Below are positions 55,537 to 64,000 of a DNA stretch of 64,000 bases, piece after piece. The stretch's first letter is position 1; every line of letters starts with the position of its first letter. The notes below the pieces were generated by a model. It worked only from the letters and a program-made list of their open reading frames with translations, ran no database searches and was not told where the DNA came from. This stretch comes from Gaeumannomyces sp. JS-464 (lineage: Eukaryota > Ascomycota > Sordariomycetes > Magnaporthales > Magnaporthaceae), in assembly GCA_002197995.1 (NCBI GenBank), contig NGZR01000001.1:3658001-3722000 (forward strand). Direction: 5' to 3'. The position numbers and the translations under genes are program-made.

Positions 55537-58500
55537 TCACGACGGCATCCGGCTCATCCGGTCGGCATCGGAAACGACCATGATGTTGCTGAACGCATCC
55601 GAGATCTCCCTCGGCGTCGGCGCCACCGTCGGCTCCGGCAGCGTCGACACGCCCTGCGCCAGCTGCTCCTCCATGAGCTTGAGCAGCACCGGCGGCACGC
55701 TGTCGTCCGTGGCCCTGATGGTGACTCGCACAGCCTGCATGGGAAGGTGTCAGTAAAAATCATACAACCGGGAGGACGAAACTCCAAAACGAAGAAACCC
55801 ACCTGCGACGCGTAGTTGGGCTCCAGCCTCAGCAGGCACCCAAACTTCCCACCCGCCGTCGTGTGCAGAACGCTGGCGCCCACAAAATTCTTCTGGTTAG
55901 GGTCGACGCCCGGCAGCAGCCCCCACCTGAAGCCCTCGAGCACCCTGCGGACGAAGCCCTCGTGGATCTCCCTGCCGTTCTCCCTGGCTCCCGGAACCAG
56001 GTTGACGATCTGCTGCGCCTCGCGCGGTGCGCCGCCGATCTGCTTCCAGCGCTTGAAGAAGTCCTCAGCCGACAGGTCCGCGGGGTCCATGAACTTGTGC
56101 ACCGCCACAGGCAGCTTGAGCGTCACGGCTTGCAGCGCGCCCGCCAGGTAGCTGATGCGCATCGTTGGGCTCTTCTCGAACGTCCGGCGCGCCTGGAACA
56201 TGATGACCTGCTGCGACTGCCCTTGGTGCGAGAGCGTGCTCTCGGGCAGGCTCTTGACGTCCATACCCAGCGCGTCCTTTTCGCTCTCGTCCATGTCCAA
56301 CGTCGTCGTGAAGGAGCTAACGGGCGCGGGCGTCTTGTTCATAAAATACAAGATCAGGCAGGCCATCTCGCCCCGGTATTCGGACCGCACCCCGACCTGC
56401 AGCTGTCCGTCCTCGAAGAGCACGCCGTCCGCCCGGAGCATCAGCCGGTTGTAGCCCTTCTGCCACCCGGGTGACAGATGGGCCGCGCTCGCGAGGTTGG
56501 GCAGCTTGGTCGGCTTCTCCGTGTTCATGTCCAGCCCGGCCAGGTCCGACGACGCCTTCCCGTTGGCCCCATTGGCGAGGCCGTTGCCGTTGGCCTGAGC
56601 GGGTCCGTTGGAGCTAAATGTCCTCTTAAGACCAGGGTTCTTAACCATGTTCAGCTCCGACGCGTCCGCGTTGGCGTCCTTGCCGCCGACGACCCATGTC
56701 CGCTTGTCACTGGTGTTTGCGTGCTTCTGGTGCAGGCGAGACAGGAGGGCCGACTGACGCTCCGGGAACGGCGGCATCTCGTCACACAGTGTCCGAAGCA
56801 GGTCATCCGTCGGGAGGCTCGCCAGCGCCAAGTACTCGCACGCCCGCTGCTGGAGCTCCGAGTCCAGTGTATGGCTGTAGACGTCGAAGACGTGCACCAG
56901 CTGCGGTTTGATCTCAGGGAAAAGATTGACAAACTTGACAAAGCACGATAGAATCATGGCACGCGTGAAGGACGAGGTTGCGGCAAGCTTGCTCTCCAAC
57001 GCCATGAACTGCTCAATGGGCTGCAGCCCTTCTCCTCGGCTATCAAGTGGCCAAACTCGCCGAGGATGTAGGTCCCGATCTTGACCAGGGTCTCATGGCA
57101 GTGGTCCTGGCGCAGGTACTGCAGTGAGGTCTGGGCGGCATAGACCTGCAGCTCCTCGTTGTTGGTGACGATCTGGATTACGCGCTGCCAGACCTCGTCG
57201 CTCACGTGGTCGCCAGCCATGGCGATCAGCCGCAGCGATATGTCGACGTACCACTGCACGTCGGTGGCGTACTTCTCTGTCAGGATGGCGATCTTCAGGA
57301 CCATCTCCTCACGAATGGCAAAGTCGGCATTCTGCAGGTAATGCAGCAGCTCGCCGACAATGATCTGGGCGTTGGTCGAGTCGCACATGCTGTAGAGCAG
57401 GTCGAGACCCTTTCTCCTCACGCTAATGTCGCGATCCTTGAGCGAGCCCAGTATGACCTCCTGGTGCTGCTTTATGGGATCCAGCGTATCGGCGCGGGAA
57501 GCAAGGTGCGTCATGGCCTCGAGCCCGAGGTAGCGGACGTTGGTTTCCCGAGACTGGATGAACCTGCCGAGTCTTTGACGATATCTGCTTCATGAGAGCG
57601 TGCTCCGTGTCCAGGTGGATGATGAGGTTAATAGCCTCAAAAAGCACCGCATTCTGGGCGTTGTTCTGCTGCACGTTCTTGTTGATTTCCAGGGCGAGAT
57701 TGAGTATCTTCTGCAGCGACTCCCGTATCAAGTCACGAACATGGCTGTCCTCTGCGAGGAGGGCGGCGGCTGTTAGCAAGACTGGAGCTGCCGGGCAGTC
57801 GGGCACTCGTGTAAACCACTTACCTGAGGGAGGAAAGTACTGAAGCAACCTCAGGAGCTTCACCTGGATCCACGGGCAGGGGACCTTGTAGTACAGGTAG
57901 TCGCCCGTGTAATCGCCGTCGATAATAACCTTCTTGAGTCTCAGGGCGGCCTTCACGTAGGCGCCCTTGTACTGCTCCGGGTTGTCCTGGGCAAGTGCAG
58001 CCACCAGAAGATGCGACTGACAGCCGCAACTCCGAGGTCCACATCGTCCATGAGAGATATTATCCTCTCGGCCCATTGGGGTTGGACTATGTCGGGTGCT
58101 TTCGGTACAAACGCAGGAGAGTGAGAGCGGCTTTCTTCTTGACAAACGACTTGGATGTTCTGCATCACGGTGAGATGTCAGACATGTTAGGCAACGTTCG
58201 ATAACAAAGGGGGTTGTTGGAGGGGCGGGCCATAGCTTACGGGGATATTAATAACCTGTGGACTTCTCCGCTGAGCGCCTCGCCCATCTCCCTCGAGCCG
58301 ACGTTGGCAATGGCGTGCAGGGCCAGGCAGTTGAAGAGCTCGTTGTGGTCGAGCAGGTCCTTGCGTATGCTGTTGACGACGAGGTGGAGCAGCTCGTGCT
58401 TCTCGTGCAGGAACAGGGTCATGGCCAGGTAGCCGATCTGCTTCTCCGAGTACTTGTTGGCCGAGATGAGGTTGACGGCCTCGAGGTGGCCAAAGTCGAC

Positions 58501-58737
58501 GTTCCAGCCGAGGATGTAGATGTAGAGCAGCTTGCAGACGTATTTCTTCTTGTGATAGCCGCTGAGGCTGCCGTCCTTGAACTTTTGCCTGATGTTTGCC
58601 AGTTCCTTGTTGATGCGCTTCTCCTCGAGCTCGCGCGCGCGGGCGTTGCGCAGATCCGCGATGAACTGCACCAGCCCGCGCATGTTGGCATTGCTGCTGC
58701 TCGAGCGGCCGAGGAAGCCGGCCGCCGTGGACGCCAT
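55537..58737 (-). CDS. apl3: AP-2 complex subunit alpha (alpha-adaptin), clathrin-mediated endocytosis
   Basis: Large subunit of the plasma-membrane clathrin adaptor AP-2. ATG at 58737. Introns: 58160-58240, 57752-57823 and 55735-55802, all with good borders. Near the start is the family hallmark [20 protein letters not shown], then [20 protein letters not shown], and after intron 1 [20 protein letters not shown]. The HEAT-repeat trunk runs on through [15 protein letters not shown] and [17 protein letters not shown] Gly/Asn/Ala-rich hinge lies near 56500-56650. The ear follows ([40 protein letters not shown]). The end is RMSRMPS at 55537. Single-base breaks near 58105, 58050, 57575 and 57030 interrupt sequence that is otherwise strongly conserved, so they are read as assembly errors. 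Length fits the family (about 1,000 residues). Confidence 0.95.
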
Positions 58738-59624
58738 CCTTGCCCGTGGCTACCCGCGGTGGGTGCGCCGCTGGTCGTTGCCTTGGTCGAGCTGCGGTTC
58801 GTATTCGTATTCTTGGTCGCGGTCGTCGTCGTCGTCGTCGTGATCCCTCCCGAGACACTGCAGCGAGAAACACACGCTCTCCGCCTGGTTCTTTTTCAAG
58901 CGTGTGGTAAGCGGCTTCTAGCACCGGCCAATCACTGGCGTTTTACAAGAAGCTGCGCGCCGTTGCTACCCCCGAATCGTTTCACAGAATCCGGGGAAGA
59001 GGTCGGCAAAATCGTGGAGTGCAGGGGTGTGCGGGCGGCTGGCGGCACAGCGATCGAGCTGACGAGGCGGTCGGCGAATCGAGGGGTTGCGGGAGCGGCG
59101 CGCGGCTTGAATCAAATCCAAGGGGCTCCCCGAGCACCAGGCAAGGTCACACACGAAAGGAAGGAGAGGGCTGTTTTGCCCACAGACGAGTAATCCTGGG
59201 CGGCTGAAATGGCTACGGGCAGTAACGACGGAATTTGCGGCGAGCTCTCTGGGTCTTGGACAAGTCGAACATCACACGACGGCGGACCCAAGGGACCAGG
59301 CGGGAAGTCGAGGAGCAGTCGTGGTCGGAAAGTGGAGTGGAGGTGCCCCTTGAGCTTGGCTTCAATGGCTGGCTGGACCTTCCCGGCCCCTGCAAATGGC
59401 CCTGGTCAGAGCGCTAGCCCCATCTCAAATTTGACCGCGCCATCTCTGCCGCTGCTGACACTGGCTAAGATGAACACTAGCCACAGAGCCACACTGCTGG
59501 ACTGGTAAATGTGGCTGGGCTACATCCATGAGAAGCAAATGACGTCCCATTATCTCTCCGGTTCACCTCAACCATCGCTCTGCCACATCTAACAGCCAAT
59601 GCTTCGGCGACCCGGCTGCGGATA
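58738..59624. promoter_or_regulatory. Divergent promoter, AP-2 alpha and NDUFAF5-like genes
   Basis: About 0.9 kb between outward-reading housekeeping genes. A CGT/TCG-rich run at 58800-58845 lies in the AP-2 leader. Open frames here have no family signature. Confidence 0.45.
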
Positions 59625-60775
59625 ATGAGGCCGTATCTGCCCAGGCTAGCTGCGACCCCGGGCTCGGTCGCGCAACGCTGGGCCAGGCGGTCGTACGCCT
59701 TCCAGGCCGCCGGCGCCCCTGTCTTCGAGGTCTTCAACCGCCGCACCAAATGGCTGCAGAAGGAGAGGGCCGCCGCCGACGTCGAGGCCAGCCGGCAGGC
59801 CGACTACCTCAAGGATGAGGTCGCCATCCGGCTGTGCGAAAGACTACTGGTACGGACGGACAGGACTCGCGTCTTCTCGTTTCGAAAGTTGGGACAAGGG
59901 TTCCAAGTTCCCATGCACGTCAGCTGACACGGACACGTGCGCCCATCTAAAAGGACATCAACCGGCACTTCCCCAAGGCCCTCGACTTTGGCGCTAACGC
60001 CTGCAATGTGGCCAAGGCGCTGACCGCGAGAACCCGGACCCGGACCCGGCGCGGCCCACGTCGCCGCGCTGGCCCGGCGCGTCTCGCACCTGACGGCCGC
60101 CGACTCGTCGCGCGCCATGCTGCACCGGGACGCGGATGAGGCCTGGAACGCGGAACTTTCCATCTCGCGCGTCGTGCTCGACGACGAGGAGGGCACGCTG
60201 CCCTTCGAGCCCGAGTCGTTCGACCTGGTGCTGAGCAGCCTGAGCCTGCACTGGATCAACAACCTGCCCGCCGTGCTGGGCCAGATCAACAGCTGCCTCA
60301 AGCCCGACGCGCCCTTCTTGGGCGCCATGCTGGGCGGCGACACGCTCTTTGAGCTGCGCACGAGCCTGCAGCTGGCCGAGCAGGAGCGCAAGGGGGGCAT
60401 CTCGCCGCGCGTGTCGCCGCTCGCCGACGTGCGCGACGTCGGCGGGCTGATGCAGCGCTGCGGCTTCAAGATGCTGACCGTGGACGTCGACGACATCATC
60501 ATCGACTACCCGGACACCTTTGCGCTGATGCAGGACCTGCAGGCCATGGGCGAGGGCAACGCCGTGCTGGGCCGCGAGATGGGCGCCATCGGCCGCGACC
60601 TGCTGCTCGCCAACGATGCCATCTACCGCGAGCTTCACGGGAACCCGGACGGTAGCATCCCCGCCACGTTTAGGATCATCTACATGATTGGGTGGCGCGA
60701 GGGGCGAATCAGCCCCAGCCGCTGGCTCGTGGCAGCGGCCAGGTCAACCTGAAGGATATCCTTGAGAATAAATAG
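59625..60775 (+). CDS. Mitochondrial methyltransferase-like complex I assembly factor (NDUFAF5 family)
   Basis: ATG at 59625 begins a mitochondrial targeting sequence (MRPYLPRLAATPGSVAQRWA, basic, no acids). Intron 59850-59953 joins in phase to DINRHFPKALDFGANACNVA, the SAM-binding motif I region. Later motifs are FDLVLSSLSLHWINNLPAVL (motif II region), APFLGAMLGGDTLFELRTSL, LMQRCGFKMLTVDVDDI and FRIIYMIGW. The family assembles NADH dehydrogenase in the matrix; in animals NDUFAF5 hydroxylates an Arg of NDUFS7. Frame breaks occur between about 60030 and 60100. Near 60701 a missing G (GAGGGGCGAAT) moves the stop: the literal frame ends at 60750-60752, the corrected one at 60773-60775 with a better C-terminus. 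Confidence 0.88.
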
Positions 60776-60997
60776 ATCTAACACCGGTTTCCCACACGTC
60801 AGGGACGGGAAATTAAAAAAAAAAAGAATTGTACGAATCAGATATGGGACAAATATTGGGCTTTGTACGAGCTTTTGTTTTCGTTCTGTCGGCAGTGCAC
60901 CACACAACCGAGGCCGCCGCTTATGAAAGACACTAGGCAATGCTGCAACGCCTTCCCACCCTGTAAATAAGTTCAGGTCATAACCGCCAGAAGCATC

Positions 60998-61683
60998 TCA
61001 CACCCTCCTCCAGTCGGTCATGACACGCCCTATGCAGCCCAGGCCGGCCACGTCGACAACCTTCTCGTGCCAGCTGAGGAGGACGCTCATGCCGGCGCCC
61101 GCGGACTCGTTGGCGGCGCCGGGCCGGCCGGACATCTGGCTAAAGCCGGTGGGCTGCGGGGTCATCTTTGTCGGGGTCCTGGCCTCCTTGATGGATGAGG
61201 ACGCGGCCATTCCCTTGTATCTGTGATAGAATGTGCCAGTCAGCAGTAGTTCAAAGGATCTATAGAGTAAACCAAAAAGAATGCCCCCAAGCAAACGCAC
61301 ATGTACTTCATCAACACATCCAGCAGCTCGCTCCCGCCCTCGGACCCGTAGATGCGCGCGAGCATGGGCGTCATGTCGCTGGCCTTGATGGACTGCAGCA
61401 CCTCGATGACGGTGGCCAGGTGCGCCTCCTTGGCGGCCGGCTCGCCCTCGTACACGGGCGTCTCGAGGCAGCCCCGGAGCGCGCCCTCGGCGTCGCCGCC
61501 GCGCAGCAGCTGGCGCACCTGCTGGGCGATCTGGCGCGCCTCGGCCTCGGACACCTCGGGCTGCGGCGGGCGCAGCGTCGTCGTGTCGAAGTTGACGCAG
61601 CTGTCCTCGGTCAGCGCGTCGATGTTGATGGTCCGCCACGCGTCGCTGAGCGAGGCGTCGGTGTGCTGCTGGATGATGGACAT
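60998..61683 (-). CDS. arc15: Actin-related protein 2/3 complex subunit 5 (ARPC5)
   Basis: Smallest structural subunit of the Arp2/3 actin-branching complex. Two exons, 61683-61301 and 61220-60998, with an 80-base intron (GTGCGT to CACAG), give 201 intact residues, normal for filamentous fungi. The N-terminus SDAWRTINIDALTEDS is conserved; then an all-helical fold, ending at the splice in LLDVLMKYIYKGM and finally LLSWHEKVVDVAGLGCIGRV, the family's C-terminal signature. A fungal Pro/Thr-rich loop (TPTKMTPQPTGFSQMSGRPG) is inserted before that signature. It lies downstream of, and convergent with, the NDUFAF5-like gene (gap of about 220 bases). Confidence 0.96.
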
Positions 61684-62372
61684 GGCGGGCGGGCTGTTTT
61701 GGGGTTGTTGTTGGTTGTCGGTGTGGGAGGCGGGAGCGGCAGGGGAGGAGAGGGAAGATGCTGTCGATCGACTCGGCTCGGGCGGCGGAGAGGATGGAGG
61801 CTGGGAATCGTGTGGTTTTGCTTTTGTTCCCTCGCTCCAATCGTCGGGTATGGCTGGGGGTCAGTCGGGATCGATGGGTCGTGCCGCGGCGGCTTCATGG
61901 AGCTGCCTCGAGCACCGTCGTCATACCGTGTGGCAGGTCGGCGGGGCTGTGGGGTCGTCGGCTGGAATGGCGGGGCACGTTCCCTAAATAAAAGGGTGCA
62001 CTCCGTATAAATTGCACAACCGGAAAGGCAGAAGAGCGAAAACAAAACAAAACAAAACAAAAAAAGAAAAAGAAAAAAGGAAGGATACAGGAAATAAGGA
62101 AAGGATGTAAGGAATGAGAAAACATACAAAGGGCAGGAAAGGTGGCAGGAAATAGGAAGGAGAGATTACTTTGCAAGCGGCCAACACGACCAACAGCCAA
62201 GGAAAAAATGGCACAAAACATGCACGGGCACGGCAGGGAGTGGACGGTTCAAAATAGCAGATAGAACGAGCACAACTCTCATTAGAAGCACAAGAGATCA
62301 GATCTATTCCAGGCAACATACCCGCCCCCAGGCTCACACCGAGATACCTTTTTTTTTCATGACGTATAAATC
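61684..62372. other. Promoter of ARPC5 and 3' region of YSH1
   Basis: About 690 bases between two minus-strand genes. A run of AAAAC repeats lies at 62039-62061, followed by A/G-rich sequence to about 62160. No gene was seen. Confidence 0.5.
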
Positions 62373-64000
62373 TCAACCCCACAGAGGCGCCGTGATCTCG
62401 ACCGCCCGCTCCACCACGACCCGTACCCGGTCCCCAAACGCCTTGTTGGAGCACTCGACCTCGAGGTCCTCGAGCCAGACCTTGGCATTCAGCTTCTCGT
62501 CGATCTTGATGGCCACCCCGGGCACCGGGATCCCGATCTTGTGCAGCCGCGCCAGCTCCGCCCGCCGCCTCTCCTCCAGCCGCTTGGCCTCGTCGTCTGC
62601 CGACTCCCCCATCAGCTCGTCCGGACCACCGCCGCCGTCCTCGCCGCCCTCGCTCTTTTCCCTCTTCTCCTCCTCGCGCTCAGCGGCGGCAGCTTCGGCT
62701 CCTTGATCGGCTCGACGTGGTCTGCGCCGAACTGTGCCTCCAGGAACATGAATAGCCGCTCCAGGCGCTCCTCCGGGGTGAGATGGGCGTGCAGATTCCG
62801 TGTCGGGAGGACGAACGAGTCGTCCTGTGAGTGCGAGTACGAGTGCTTGCTTGAAGATCCTATTAAGCCGAGAAGCAGTGAAGCCGTTAGCAGTAGTCTC
62901 GTGTCGGGGCATCGTAATAGTGGGAGGCCGTGTAGATATTAAACTCACGCTTGACAGCAGCAGGGCTGCTCTCCACGGTAAGGAGCACAGCCATGACGGC
63001 GTCGGCAAACCCGTCGTTGAGCATGTTGCCCTCCCACTCGAGCTCGATCTCTCCGCTGCCGAAGCACCTGACGCTGACACAGCCCATAACCAGGTACCCC
63101 GCCACGGGCCTCTCCACCTCCTCGTCGGCGGCCTCCATGTTGGTGTCACCATCGCCGTCTGGCTCTGCCTTTGCCTCCTCACCGTCGTGCTCCTTGTCAT
63201 CCCCGGCGCCATCGACGTCATCCGATCCCTGCTTCCGCTGGGTCAGCTTCCGCATCTCGGGGAGCTCGTCGATGGCGCCAAAGGTGCTCTCGAGCGCCCA
63301 CTTGATCAGATCCACTCCCGCGGCGCTGAGCCTGATGCGCTGCCGGCACACAATGGTCGTCGTCGTCAGGCCGGCATACTCACGCAGGTCCTCAGGCGCC
63401 ATCAGAGAAAGCTTGAAGTCGTTCTGCACCAGCACACCCGTAATGAGCTGCTGCTGCTGCTGCTGAGGGCCGTCGAGACTCCCATCTGCCGGCGGGAGCT
63501 TTGTCGGCGGCGGAATGGATGCTAGTTTCCCAACGACCTTGGCCGTCTTGTCCGCCTTGAAAGGGATGCGCAACTCCTCACAGTTCCTCGGGCTGAAGAC
63601 CTTGACCTTATCTGTCTTGTTCGCGTTGAGCGAGAGGAGCTTTGACTTTAGCCTCATCATATTGTTGACCTCTCCATGGACGAGGATCTACGTAAAAAAG
63701 TGGCGGTTAGCACATGTTCGTTGCAGACATATTGACTGGCTTGCACATGCACTCTGTACTCTAGGAGATAAAAATGTGAACTCACCACAACTGGAGCGTT
63801 GACCTCCTCGATGAACTCCCTATTCTCAGTGCCGTCCACGTGGGCGGCAAACGAGAACTCAGCTACGCTGCAGCGACGTGGAATCATGAGCTTCTCGCCG
63901 TCCGCCCTACGAGACGCCGCTGCTGCGTTCCGCGTCATCACGGCCTGGATCTGGTCAGGCTCCTGCATGATCTGCTTGGCCATGGTGCCCTCGACGCTGT
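62373..64000 (-). CDS. ysh1: mRNA 3'-end endonuclease YSH1/CPSF-73, C-terminal part
   Basis: Endonuclease of the cleavage and polyadenylation factor. The gene continues past base 64000, so the N-terminal metallo-beta-lactamase active site is not visible. Visible exons are 64000-63786, 63687-62949 and 62859-62373. The first ends in the beta-CASP/RNA-metabolising region (CSVAEFSFAAHVDGTENREF, then APVV and after the intron ILVHGEVNN). The CPSF73 C-terminal domain follows, with MGCVSVRCFGSGEIELEWEG and GFADAVMAVLLTVESSPAAV, and a fungal Glu/Lys-rich linker. The protein ends RAVEITAPLWG at 62373. An acidic insertion (about 63130-63230) and a Gln repeat at 63451-63465 lie in the middle exon. One single-base frame change sits near 62690, in a G/C-rich stretch. 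Confidence 0.93.

Noticed and set aside
55863..56951. Plus-strand open frames across AP-2 alpha
   Set aside because: Antisense shadows of a strongly conserved minus-strand gene.
1..64000. CRISPR array, bacterial operon or phage features
   Set aside because: The DNA is eukaryotic with spliceosomal introns; the repeats found are microsatellites, minisatellites and protein-coding repeats.

Overview
The window is nuclear DNA of a filamentous ascomycete (Pezizomycotina, most likely Sordariomycetes). The signs are dense genes on both strands, short introns of about 50-250 bases with GTRNGT donors and CTRAC-like branch sites, HET-domain genes, a UstYa (DUF3328) gene, and fungal versions of core eukaryotic proteins. 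The exact species cannot be read from the sequence.

Layout. 1-0.96 kb: 3' end of an ING-type PHD-finger gene. 5.6-7.8 kb: F-box/LRR protein. 8.8-11.8 kb: V-ATPase subunit a. 12.7-21.7 kb: an inverted duplication of a two-gene unit, HET gene (-), membrane gene (+), membrane gene (-), HET gene (+). 22.7-25.1 kb: a divergent pair made of a UstYa-type oxidase gene and a secreted Kex2-repeat precursor peptide, which looks like a minimal ribosomal cyclic-peptide (RiPP) cluster. 25.6-26.2 kb: ribosomal protein L26. 28.2-31.3 kb: a large low-complexity protein with an eIF4E-binding motif at its N-terminus. 31.3-37.4 kb: gene-poor. 37.4-38.7 kb: APH-like kinase. 39.2-39.9 kb: Cys-rich membrane protein. 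43.9-44.8 kb: small SET protein. 45.4-47.2 kb: type II membrane protein. 49.1-51.0 kb: unknown protein. 51.35-51.49 kb: two strong adjacent hairpins with Pol III-like boxes. 51.8-52.5 kb: small Cys-motif protein. 53.8-64 kb: a housekeeping block with the PLP homeostasis protein, AP-2 alpha, NDUFAF5-like methyltransferase, ARPC5, and the 3' part of YSH1/CPSF-73.

Two accessory systems stand out. One is the mirror-image HET/membrane-protein locus, whose gene pairing recalls fungal allorecognition loci. The other is the precursor-peptide/UstYa pair. Both lie side by side between conserved genes (V-ATPase and RPL26).

Many conserved genes (V-ATPase a, AP-2 alpha, PLPBP, NDUFAF5, YSH1) contain single-base frame breaks, mostly deletions in C or G runs. 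These are better explained by assembly errors than by pseudogenes. Coordinates for such genes span the whole reading region, and the breaks are named in each entry.
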